64,000 bases of DNA from Elysia chlorotica (taxonomy: Eukaryota > Mollusca > Gastropoda > Plakobranchidae), in the NCBI GenBank assembly GCA_003991915.1, contig RQTK01000080.1, positions 96,396 through 160,395 on the forward strand, read 5' to 3'. Below, piece after piece: positions 33,610 through 45,393 of the stretch. The notes under the pieces are model-generated. The model saw nothing but the letters and a program-made list of their open reading frames with translations, did no database searches and was not told the DNA's origin. Position numbers and translations under genes: made by a program. Numbering within the stretch: the stretch's first letter is position 1; every line of letters begins with the position of its first letter.

Positions 33610-34405
33610 ACTAAGTTAATGTAAAAACTGGTCTGTAAGAACAGATTCCCTAAATACTTAGTCATCTAGTTCAGGAAAGTTCCCCTGCGAGTTCGATCGA
33701 CATAATTATATAAACAACTCGACGTGACAGACGCTTCTTCAGTCTAAAATAGGTCAGTTATCGGATCCCGGTCAAGTGAACTTTTTGGTAAGAGGAAAAA
33801 AAAACAACCAATCAAATAAGTGCTTAACACGTTCTGTAAGAGTCATTAATTCTTTATTCAAACAATATTACGAATGTGATAAAACAGAATATTACAAGTG
33901 CTTCCAGCTGTAGGCCTCTTGCATGGATCAATAGACCCACTTTCGTAAACAAATGACTCAATTGCTCTGTTAAGTCTTAAACTGTCTTTTATTTGAGCAA
34001 GTGATAAATATTGCTACACGCGCAATTTTCTAGTGTAATCCCTCCAGGTAACTTTAGTTTTATTCCGTACTATTGGTACTGTCAATATTACTATCACTTC
34101 TGTAGTAGATGCGATGGCATAAAGCATAATGGACTAATCTTGCCCACCAAGTCCATTAACATTTATGATCCACATAAAAACTTTCGGGGGTAATCTGGTA
34201 ATTTATGCAAAAGTTAAACTGATTTTCTTACGTTGAATGTGTACGTAACCAAACCGAGCATAATTATATATTATATTATTGTCAAACTGTAAAAGAGAGC
34301 GTTGAGCACACAGTATGGCACACTACAACATTGTCCAACTGTCTCCTCCCCCCTTCCCCACACATTTTCCTGCTCGCTCGTGCTCTGTCATCTCTGAATG
34401 AGAGC
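33610..34405. other. AT-rich DNA, no gene seen
   Basis: No splice-flanked coding segment or repeat family was recognised. Confidence 0.5.
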
Positions 34406-34407
34406 AA

Positions 34408-34620
34408 AAAGATCACCACCACCATCACCACCACCACCATCACCACCACCACCACCACACACAACAACAAAAACAAAAACAACAATAATAACAACAACAA
34501 AAACAACAACAACAACAACAACATAAACAACAATAGCAATAATAAGATAACGACGAGAATAATAGCAACATCGACAACAAAAATAGCAACAGCAGAAAAA
34601 ACAAAATTAATAACTTCAAA
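34408..34620 (+). repeat. CAC/CCA then CAA/CAAAA low-complexity tract
   Basis: Trinucleotide CAC units at about 34413-34458, then CAA, CAAAA and ATA-rich words. Confidence 0.93.
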
Positions 34621-34747
34621 ACAAAACACACACACTGTTCGTGTCCTCAGCAGAGATCAGCGTTAAACACACCATAATAACTATTCATCTTACTTTTGCG
34701 TCACGAAAAAAGATGATGACTGCTCAAGAAGCATTCCCATCATCATC

Positions 34748-35099
34748 TTAAAAAAACAACCCTCTCTGGTTTTGGATCCAACTAAGAAGAAAAACTCCAC
34801 AGCCGTTTGTTGAATGATTGAGCAAATTCCCCTCCCCTCTCCGCCCCCTCACCGTTAACCCTCCCCCAGCAAGAGTGGATTGGTAACAGGGCGTCGTCGG
34901 TATGCAAGGGGAAATGAGTGTCGCTGTCCCTCCACCACTGGAGTGTATTCCTCTGATGAGACGAGTAGTCTCCCCTATGACTGAAGAGTTCATTACAATC
35001 GTGGCTCTGTTATTCATGCCCTCTGTCAACCGCTCCACCGGGTATAAAAACCGAGATGGAAGAGGGAAGAGAAGAAAACGTTGGATATCCATAGGTTAA
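34748..35099. other. GC-richer segment open on both strands
   Basis: The minus strand is open for 114 codons (35092-34748) and the plus strand for 65 (34902-35099). No domain was recognised. A TATA-like GGGTATAAAAACC occurs on the plus strand near 35040. It might be an exon or promoter. Confidence 0.2.
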
Positions 35100-36219
35100 C
35101 CGCCAAGAAGGGAGTAAAAGAGACGAATTGAGCATACATTTCTTTTATTGTTGGAAATATTCCAATACCTTATGATGCGTGAGTGATGCACAGTGAAACA
35201 AGATGTAGACGTATATTAATTGCAAAACACTGGAACAGTCGCAGCTTAAAAACCCATGCTTTTTAGATGTCACTAATACCAAAAAAAAAGAAAAAAAGGA
35301 TGGTAAAACAGTAGGTTTTTTTTTTTTACACAATTAAATAGGATGAACATATAATTCAAAACTCAGAATCAAAGTCAGATATGTACACGATTAATGGTTA
35401 TAAATACACGTATCGTGACTTCGTATTACACAATATACCCACAACCTACAGTTAATGTAACTGCATTAAGACTACAAGAGGGTGAATTGATGTTCTGGAA
35501 GAAAGTCAAGCTTTGATACATAATTGAAAACTATGAAGCCAGTGTAAAGCCAATAATTGCAGTCTTGACTTTGCCCAAGGGACACATACCCATTCCCTCA
35601 TAATTACATTTTCAAGACAAACTGTTTAAAGAGAACGACATTAAACAAAACATAAACGTGTATTGAGTTAATTAGATAAAGCATGAATTTGACATACTGT
35701 GCTAACTTAAAATTGATTTTTCATGAAATGTTCCAATAGGTCGCAAAATTTAGCAATTGAAATGGGACCCATGGCGCACAGTTCACAAACGAGTGATGGG
35801 TGGATCAAATTATGAAAGAATAATTGGAACGTGGTGATTACAAATCTGCTTTTAATTGAAATATCCAAAAGCAAGAATAATCTCGGAGGTTTCGAAACTT
35901 TAAGGAGAGATAGCGTATCATGATTAAAGTGTCGTTAGAGGGATCACAGATTAAGAAAAATCGGTCCACGCTGTACCACTTTCGATTTCTGTTTGGAATA
36001 AGAAAATGTACAACTTATTCCGGGGTGGGATGATTAGAACTACACGAGAAAATCCCTCTCAAAATAATTCTATATGAACCATTCTCACCCTAACATTATT
36101 TACATTAGTTTAGTTAGCTCATTTCGAGCTAGCTATATAGATATTTTAAAAGGTAAAAGTAAAAGTAAATAAAAAAATACACCAACAAACAAAAACAACC
36201 TATAAGCGAACAACAAATA
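35100..36219. other. AT-rich DNA, no gene seen
   Basis: No feature recognised. Confidence 0.5.
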
Positions 36220-36220
36220 C

Positions 36221-36276
<56 letters not shown>
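36220..36276 (+). repeat. (CAA)n microsatellite
   Basis: Uninterrupted CAA units, followed by CAGCAACAATGG. Confidence 0.96.
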
Positions 36277-38509
36277 CAGCAACAATGGCAATAAGAACAC
36301 ACAAAATACAACAACAATTGCATGGTTTTCTAATCGGTTTTTCCTTTTTCTTCTTAAAAAAAAAAAACTAAAATTATGCCGTGCAAAAGTAAACAATGTA
36401 TTTTCACTAAAAATGGCGGTGATTTTCTTTCTTTTGATAAAGTTAAATTTAAGTCAGGGTGGGACTGTTATAATTCGACATAATTATATCTCACACTTAC
36501 TATGGTTTCGTTTTTCTCATTTTAAAATCGATTCCGAGTAAGGCAGTATCTTCTCCGCAAAAGATCGCTGTAAATTCAATCAATCATTGCAGCTATTCAG
36601 TACCTTAGGAAAAACGACCAAAAAAAGCTACTACTTTTTACAGTTGCAATCTGAACGACTTGAGAACCTGATGGTCTTTGTTTCATTTTATGACAATAAA
36701 GCAAGAGGTATTAAGACTCTCAGGTTTTGAATACTCTAGCTTATTGGAATATTATTCAGAATCTTTTAGCTCTTTTATGATGGTCCGGATTTTTATGCAG
36801 TACTTGGGCGTTTCCTGCTAATCACACGCATAAATACAATTTACCATTTTTTTTATCCTACACTTTATTAAGAGAATAAAATTTTCTAATGGAACGACTC
36901 ACTTGATGTGGATATTTTGCATTTGAAAACTGTCTAAAGAGCAACTATTAATAATACAGACTGATGGATTACAAAAATCAAATACATGTAGTTCATCCAA
37001 AACAGAAAATTTCAATGACTCAGTGTTTTCTAGATCAGTAGGTACATCTAACTTGAGACCACTATTTTTCTCATAATTCACGACTGTCGTATTCCCCCCC
37101 CCAAAAAAAAACAAAACAAACAAAACAAACAAAACAAAACAAAAAAAAAACAAAAACAGTAATACTTCTACATGCAAAATTAAAGCACTCATTTTAAAAA
37201 GACTGAAAACATCGGCTTCGAATGGTCCAATCTGGGCATAGCCATTCATCACGGATTTCACAATTATCACTCTACTCACCCCAGCAATGGACGGCATCTA
37301 GAAATGTCGGTATAGCCAAATTTAACTCTTCCAAATAGTAAGAAAAAAAATCATAACTCTAATGAAATTGGAACAGGAGCTTAAGACTGAGGACCACATT
37401 GGATGTGTCGGGATGCCAAAATTGAAAAGCTCTCAATGTATGCAAATGCGCGCGCGGAAAGATGCAAGAAATTAAAAGATTAGCCCGAATTGAGTGAGGG
37501 CCAAGCTTTCTCCCGCGTCTCCGGGGAATCATCCAAACCATCGTCAGATTTCCATATTCCATAGAATCAATTCAGGGTTACACCACGGAGTCAGCGGGTG
37601 GAATCAAATCAGACTTATCTCAAAGACATTTTCCTCTTTTTCCTGAAAGGACCGCTTCCATAACTTAGGAGACGACGGTTTGTGTCTGAGCAGTTCCATA
37701 AAGAATGCACGCTGATTATCGTCTCGACAGATACCATAGACACAGATGCCTGACAATCTCGCCCTCTGCATTTCCTCAGACTGTTACACCGAATTGACCT
37801 TTATTATCCATTTTCCCCTCGCCATCTTTCGTAAAAAAACAAAGTTTCCTTTTTATTTCCCTTTTAATGAAAACAGTGAATTATTTCACTCGATGGAACT
37901 AGCATGTTCAATGTGTCCTGTTCTTTTCTTCTCCCTTTCCCACCTCTTACAAATATAAAGATACACCTGCTATACACCACTAAGGAACATTTTTGCTGTT
38001 ACGAAAAATTCTTTGTATATTTGCTATGAACAAAACTTCCTTCTCTAGTTTCATGGAATTATTCGTTGGGAAATTTTAACAAAATTCAAAATAAGATATG
38101 GCAATCAATACATAAGAATGATGAATGCCCTTATCTATTAGTATTGTTCCGGCCCACTTATATTGTTACTCGTAGGATAAACAAACCAATTCCAAATTGT
38201 TAAATGCCATTTTCTCATTGTCATTCATAGGAAATTAAGCTTGCGATATTGATTGCCTATCATGAAATTCCTTTGGTATGATCTTTTCCAATGACATTCG
38301 GCCTGTATTTTTATTTTAGTTAAATATAATAAGACGTAGATGGTTAAAAGAATATGAAAGCAGGAGAACAGTGTGATAAAATATACCATTGAGGAAGAGT
38401 TAGGGCGATATAAAGAGAGGACTGGCAAGGTAGGTGGGGAAAAGAGAGTTACGAGAAAGAGAACAGAGGAAAAAAAAATAAAAAATTAGGGTAAGAGAGA
38501 AAGAGGGTA
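36277..38509. other. AT-rich DNA with a poly(C)-poly(A)-CAAAA tract
   Basis: 37095-37160 is C10 followed by A9 and CAAA/CAAAA words. No coding evidence elsewhere. Confidence 0.5.
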
Positions 38510-38730
<221 letters not shown>

Positions 38731-39219
38731 GGAGAGGAGAAGAAGCAAAAGATAAGAAGTGAGTGATTATAAAGAGATAAGAGAGGCCACACAATATTTA
38801 GTTAGTTTCCATTTAATTTGGGCAGAGGGAAACTAACGCGCCGCAATTGACATTCAACTCTTTGATCGAAGAGATGTGGAACTGATGTGTGTATTGAGCA
38901 ATCACATGTGCCTGGACAAGTGAGGCCAGGCGCATATCAGCTAGATTAGCGGAGAACCACAAAAATACGGCGATGATAATCTGTCTTAAATAAGGGGAAA
39001 CAAAACAAAGAAAGCATATTGTGTTTAGAAAGCTAGAGGGTAAGAAAAATTAAATCCTAAGAGAAAACAACACCTCATAAAGTATCCGCTTCAAAAGCAT
39101 AGGAAGAACTTGAGACGAAAAAGACAAGAAACCTGTAAGAGACGGAAAGAAAGAACACTGGAGCATTTTGGTTGCACTGATTAGAAAATTGAAGATACTA
39201 GTTGCACACCCACGAAAGT

Positions 39220-40090
39220 CCCTAATGCTGAATGGTTACAGATAAATTCGAACGGTGCTAAAACTCAAATTCTTCAAAAAAGATAGGAAACCATTAGGAA
39301 ATGAAACTGCCTTCAAGTAGAAATACACCAAATCTTTGATGCTGTAAAAAAAAACGCTGATAGGAAATCCTTGATAACGCTGCTTCCGTTTTCTCGTTTT
39401 CGCGTATGTTAACTATAGGTAAACATTTATTTTCTCATTTCTAATACGTCTTGGTCGTTGAAGTAAATTTTGCTGTTTGCTATATTGACAAGCGTCAGTG
39501 AGTGAGTGAGTTGTTTTTACGGCACGTCAGCACGGTAACGGCTATGTTGTGCCCATGACGTCCTAAGTCAGTTAATTCATTATACTAGTAGCAATTGATT
39601 TTCTTTTAGTAGGCTTAATATTATAAGTTTGATTTTAAAATCAACCAAGCACTATATTCTTAACAACACGGTGCATCGTGCGCATCCAAATTTGCGCGCT
39701 CTACAGAAATTCTATATTTATCCAAGTGAATTTTTTAACAGGAGAAATATTCGTACACATAGAGCTACAATAATTTTGTAGCCTGGTAGTTTTATTAAAA
39801 TCAATGGATTCGTTTCTGTCCGAAAATTCGCATTTTTATACTGCCGCCTCTGTTTCATGTAAATGTCGGATGGTCTAAGAGTTTTTCTCTGAATTATTTT
39901 CGGCTCAACATACTCTACTGAACAAAATGGAGAGTGCTTGGATAACTTAAGATTATGCCCACGTGAATCTATGACACTTAACTAATGCGTCGCACATTTT
40001 TGTAAAATTTTCTGTAACCCCGCTAAGAAGCCTTAACTATATTATTAGTTTTGGACTTAGCTCCATTATATAAATAAGATTTGGCCTGGA
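39220..40090 (+). repeat. Unclassified dispersed repeat, longest copy (about 870 bp)
   Basis: It aligns in the same order with 54230-54930: GTGCTAAAACTC, the ATACACCAA block, GGTCG with GAA, AGTAGGCTTA, AACCAAG, the GTGCGC and TTGCGC blocks, and the closing TAGCTCCATTATA. A partial copy lies at 12380-12755. No reading frame or terminal repeats were recognised; it could be the non-autonomous relative of a DNA transposon or an LTR remnant. Confidence 0.65.
39496..39585 (+). repeat. SINE-like repeat, short copy nested in the dispersed repeat
   Basis: The stretch beginning with GTGA units and TTGTTTTTACGGCACG, then GTCAGCACGGTAACGGCTAT, matches the first third of the copies at 463 and 21021. It is absent from the corresponding place in the repeat copy at 54475, so it was inserted into this copy. 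Confidence 0.6.
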
Positions 40091-42170
40091 CCATAAGACA
40101 CGCTCCAGCTAAATATAGTAAGAACAGGCGGGAAACCAAAAGCGGAAAAATCTATAGATAGAGCAAATATTTCTTGCTGAGTTTGGAGCTGAATCCTTGA
40201 AATGGCGACTCACTCTTACTTTCATTCTGTAGTATTATGGCAATCTCTCCTCCATAGCGGACCCCTCCTCTGTCCGTAGCGCTCATATAACATTAAGGAA
40301 AAAGAGAATTCTGATTTAATAGATCATTAAATTATAACCTCATAGATATAGACACGATGACGTGTGCGCATGGATTCAAGTTTTAATATAGAGGCCGTAA
40401 GTAAAATTTGGCGGTAGCTTAAGAATATGCGAATAAGAGGGCTTACGACGAGTCGTAGATTACCGCGACAATGTACTTACAGCACTACATCTAGATTTCT
40501 AACTCGTGTTGTTTTTACGAAACATATCGTCTAAATCTAAGTTTAGATTTTAGTTGCCTGGAAATTTGGTCCTTGGTAAAAATCAATGCCTTTAGATATA
40601 GGGAGTGTCAGTACTCAACCCCACTGTTATGGCCATCTAGTTACGATCTAATAATTTATGCGGCACAAGTAGATGGAGCACCTATTTGTTTTCTAAGGCC
40701 TAACGAGACGTACTAGACTTGGCAGGCACAAATTGGAGTACTGGAAGGCTTGCACAGTAAGTTTGACAGGTTTCTTGCACAAACAGGTAATCAGGAGTGT
40801 ATGAAAAAACCCTGAGAGCTAACTAATTAGAGACTGGAAGCGAATCTAACCACGTTGGGACTGCAGCATTGCATGCAGAATCAGATCTGCTTGGTTTTAC
40901 ATTACTATAACTTTGTTTTGTACACTAATTAAAAACAACAACAACAACAACAACGAAAAAACAACACAACAATCAGTGTATTAATATTGTGTATTTAGAT
41001 AGAAGATATATTGATTATTTCAATAGTTCTGCTTCTGGGCACTCGGGTTTTTTCCCCAATCAACAGTGAAAGAGACTCCTTTCTGTCAAATTGTCACTTT
41101 AGAAAGGATCTCTCGGCATAATAAAAACAAAAAATAACTAGATTAAGATGCCCGATAACGGATTCGGAAAACACGGTAAGTAATAGCTACAGCTCGTAGT
41201 ACGGTTGGATGCCACCTAACAAAAAAGAAACTATCACTCACTCATGCGATAAATAAGACATAGCTTCTTTAGTCAAGATAATTAATACAAAAATCTGTTT
41301 CCATTAAAAAATACAAAACGCTTTGAAAGGAATCAAATCTTTATTTACAGAAGAGTTCTTTAAGAATCATTTGGAAACTCGGAAATCAGATCAAACTACA
41401 GAACAAAGAATGTACATCTGCTATTACAAAAAGCTTAAAGCAAAAAAGAACGAACTCCGAGCAAATCAATCACTCATCGATTCGGCATACAAAAGACAGG
41501 GCCGCCCGCCGATAGTTGATCACCAAACACATAGAGACAGCAACATCGCAACCACTGAGCCAGCATGTGCTGCTTTCTGAAGTTCGCTTTTATGGATTGT
41601 CAGTAAAAATATGGTTTCTCTCAGAAGGATATTTTGGTTCCCTTGCTAACAGTCACCAATGTTTTGTCCTGATGCCAATTAAAAAATGTACGAATTGTAC
41701 GGGATCTTTATTAAATAGTTATTTTATCTTAATTATATAAAAAACCGTGACTGAACCTAAAAACATACATCTTGTTTTTTTTTTGGACAAAATGCTTAGT
41801 TTCAAATACTGGGGTCTCATGTTTTGAGAACGACTTCTTCTCCCCTCCTATCTAAGCTGGAAAACAATAAAATAAAGTCTCTTTAGACTATGTCTTAGTA
41901 TCAAGTAGAATCACAACTTGGGAAGGTTACTTTTTAAATTAAGAAAATAAAGAATATACTCGTTTGGATTTCAGGAAATTAGTTTTATTGCACTGACATG
42001 TAAGGAGGATAAATGAGTTATTGGCAGTTTGTAGTGAAGAAAAAAGGGATTATATGTGCACATAATTAATGTCGAAAATAATACACGTAAACTTTCAATG
42101 GTCTCTTGTCGCAACTCAAAGGTCCATACTTGCAGGCTGATGTCTATATCTACGCAAGACCAAGATCCTT
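40091..42170. other. AT-rich DNA, no gene seen
   Basis: A (CAA)6 patch lies at 40936-40955. A short open piece from an ATG at 41148 ends at a GTAAGT, but nothing else supports an exon there. Confidence 0.5.
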
Positions 42171-42174
42171 ATCA

Positions 42175-42630
42175 TCATGGAGTGCCGTGCCGGTTGGCGT
42201 TGGCGACCATGTCCCTCCACATCTCTCTGTCCTCGCATTTCACAATCAGGTCGATCGCTTTGTTTCCACTGATCCATAGCCCGTCCCATATCATTTCTCC
42301 CTGTCTTCCTCTCGCTCTCTTTCCGTTCATTTTACCAGTTGTAATTACATGTTCTAAACAATCTCTGCGTATGGTATAGCTAACGAATTGTGCGTGTTGT
42401 GTCCTGACTTTATTGAAGAGATTTAATGCAGTGCCTGCTTCTCTTTAGACACTTTCGTTTGTTTTTCACGTCGTCCATGAGACTTTAAGCATTCTTCGGA
42501 TGAACCACATCTCAGTTGATGTGATACGTCCTTCCAGCTGTTTGTTTTATGTCCAGGTCTCGGTTCCGTTCATAGGAGTGGATCTACATAGCACCTGAGC
42601 ACTAGTTGTCTTACATTAAGGTCTAATCAA
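42175..42630 (-). mobile_element. Non-LTR retrotransposon fragment, C-terminal RT region (copy 2)
   Basis: Minus-strand reading: LDLNVRQLVLRCYVDPLL, a one-base frameshift, GTETWT, NKQLEGRITSTEMWFIRRML, then after further decay IRRDCLEHV, TGKMNGKRARGRQGE and EDREMWRDMVANANRH, ending CCA TGA. This follows the C-terminal order common to RTE/jockey-like LINE polyproteins (YG.ETW, the MWxxRRML helix, the GRxRGRQ basic patch, DRExWR). Three in-frame stops and a frameshift show that it is dead. It has the same final codon as the copy at 3509-3685. Confidence 0.85.
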
Positions 42631-42724
42631 GATCGCGTAACTAAAAAAAAACTCCCCTCCCCCCAAATTGTGTGGCCTCTTCCATCTCCTCCATGTCCAA
42701 TACGTGCACCAAAGCTACTGCTTT

Positions 42725-42726
<2 letters not shown>

Positions 42727-42778
<52 letters not shown>

Positions 42779-42800
42779 GCTCACACACACACACACACAC
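42727..42800. repeat. (CT)n then (CA)n microsatellite
   Basis: CT dinucleotides at 42727-42778 followed by a CA run that abuts the start of the poly(C)-ended element. Confidence 0.96.
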
Positions 42801-42974
42801 TCACTCACTTCACCCCTCTCTAACTAAACTTTTCGCATTGCTGCTTTTTATTCCAAAATATAAACCTCTTTGCTTTGGCGTTGTTCTTATATTTTTTTAA
42901 AAATATCACGTTCATCCATTTTTCAAATTCATTATTGGATATTGAATGAAAAAGCCCCCCCCCCCCCCCCCCCG
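42801..42974 (+). repeat. Dispersed element ending in poly(C), copy B
   Basis: It aligns with 33115-33288 with only a handful of differences and ends in 20 C followed by GAAAAAAAA. Both copies start at TCACTCACTT, so the ends look genuine. Confidence 0.85.
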
Positions 42975-42979
42975 AAAAA

Positions 42980-45150
42980 AAATGTTATTTCATTGCGATC
43001 GTTCTAGCCGTAAAGAATTATGATACACAGATGTTTAATTTAAACACCAATGGTGTTTTTTCGAAACAAATAAATCTAAAGCAGTTATTTCATGCATTAT
43101 TCAACCACTTGCCTTGCAAACTAAATCGATATGTCAATAGTCCAACTTTGTATTGTTTAAGTCAATCATGTCTTAAGAACAATGATTTATTTTATTTGTT
43201 TATTAAAATACAAAGTATATTACTTACAAAGACAGGGCGGTCTTTGTCGTTTCTGGAATATTCTTCTTTTGTATGTTTCAGTAAAAGTTATGTCGGGTAT
43301 CAGACAAACTCGCTATTACAAATTGTTATTTTTTTTGGCTCGGTCCCGTTTCCTGTTCCTTTGGTGCATCTCTTGAATTCAAAAGTGAGTAAAGATAAAT
43401 CAATATTAACAAGTTTAACGCAATGATCGCTTGCATCTCATACATCTGCCAAGTCAAATATCTTTACGGCGGTTTAAGAATCTTTTCGATCACGATTATT
43501 TTTACATTCAGTAGAAACAAGTAAACTATTTCTTCGCGTGTTACATACAAGACTCGCTGCTGGCTGACAAGATCGACATTCCTACCGCGCCAAGAGCTTT
43601 CTTTTTCCGGACAGCCACAATGCTGACTGAGAAGACAATGACTATGAGCGGAAAAAAGCGCATCTTTTTCAGTATTTTTCCCTCTCTACTTTAGAACAAA
43701 AAAGATAATTCTCTTATGTTAAAGATCTTATCCTATCTTCATATGTTTCTAAAATAATCCATAAATTTCATCAAATCAAGAACAAAGCCTATAGTTTATA
43801 TAGAGCACGAATCCATTTTTTTATATTTTGTGTACAATGAGTTAGTAAGTAAAATTTCTAAAGAAAGACAAAGGGATTTTAACACCAATTTTACTCAAAT
43901 TTAACACCAAAACGTCGTTAATTTATGTGGTAACCAAAAAATATGTTTCCGGAATTACGCTTTATGACTTAGAAACGTTTGGTTACGAGTATTTAAAAAA
44001 CTGAGCTATGAGTGCTATAAAGTTTTGGATTATCGTCCAAATTTGTAATCGGGAATAAACTTTTTTTTTTACTGTAAAGTCCTATAATTTAAAAATGTAC
44101 GCACCTTTATATGGGTGGTTTACACCACACGATAATGAGTTCGCAAAAGCACAAACAGCCTCTCGGAAGTATACAAAGAGCATCCGTTTGCGTTCAGAAA
44201 AAAGTTGCTCAAGCTGTGCAATATGGCGACGATTTTCCGGAAACTTAAGTGCTGGAACAGGAATAGAGTATGCATTTTTCTCACGTGCATCGTGCTTTTT
44301 GGTATGGTTTAGGGAAAATATCAACCGCAAACGCGTCATGGAAAGGGAGTGATTGTTTTATCGTGAGCATGCACATTTTTTGACGATTTTTATATCGTGT
44401 TTTCTTCTGCTCCTAATTCTAAATGTTATAATCTGTGGTTTAAACACCATGAAGATTGCTTACTTAGGAAAAAAAAAATAAGCTCAGCCATTTTGAAAAT
44501 TGACTTCGTTACTAAGACCGTATGTGGGAACATTATAATTATGATTTTTCAGGTTTCATGAGACTTTGCCCTTTTCTTACAGTTTTTATTAAAGATCTAT
44601 ATGTGCTAGCCTCATGTCATATAGCCCAAATTCGTTTGTTCTGTTATCCTTTTATGATAATTCTTAGTATTCTTCTAAAGAACAACATTTCTATTGCTTC
44701 AAGTCTTCTTCTAACATCGTCTGCTATTGTGAAAGTTGGACAAGAGAGAGACAGAGAGGCGGAGAGAAAGACAGAGAGACAGTTAGAGACTGGGAGAGAG
44801 ACATAGAGAGAGAAGAGAGAGATAGAGAAAACTGTCTTCGATTAACTGGTTTTTATTATTCAAAGGCAATGTTTCCACCTGAAAACATATCGCTTTTACG
44901 TTATTTTCACGTTTCATTGCTGGCTTTTCTGAACATTTTAAAACACATTAATTATTACTCTTGGTTGCTCTCAACTTCGCGGTTTAAAAAAAATGCGCTT
45001 CTTTTTTAACAGCAAAGTTACCGCAGAAATTAATGCTGCATTTACAGATTTCAGAAAAATAGTACAAAAAACAACAATAACACAAGAACAAAGTTTTAGC
45101 ACCTTTGCCAAAGAAAAATGCAACTTGAAGCCATTTGGAGCGAATTCCTA
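42980..45150. other. AT-rich DNA; one segment open on both strands
   Basis: 44082-44352 is open for 85 codons on each strand and is less AT-rich than its surroundings, but no domain was recognised. 44740-44830 is a GA/GACA patch. No other feature. Confidence 0.4.
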
Positions 45151-45154
45151 ACTA

Positions 45155-45196
45155 TGTCTCTGTCTGTCTGTCTGTCTATCTCTCTGTCTGTCTGCC

Positions 45197-45230
<34 letters not shown>

Positions 45231-45340
45231 CCTCTCTGTCTCTCTCTCTCTCTCTTTCCTTCTTTTCCTACCTTTGTCTCTTGCCCGCTTTCTTGCACGC
45301 TCTGTCTGTCTGTCTATCTCTGTGTCTCTGTCTCCTCCCT

Positions 45341-45391
<51 letters not shown>
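45155..45391. repeat. (TGTC)n/(CT)n compound microsatellite
   Basis: TGTC units (45155-45235), a mixed TC-rich middle part and a pure CT run to about 45390. Confidence 0.96.

Positions 45392-45393
<2 letters not shown>

Noticed and set aside
41148..41175. ATG followed by nine codons and a GTAAGT, resembling a first coding exon
   Set aside because: Too short to judge, and its phase 1 end does not continue openly into the candidate exon at 50141.
44082..44352. 85-codon open frames on both strands as a possible small gene
   Set aside because: No recognisable domain, no splice or promoter signals; mutual openness suggests only a stop-poor stretch. Kept as a note in the regional entry.
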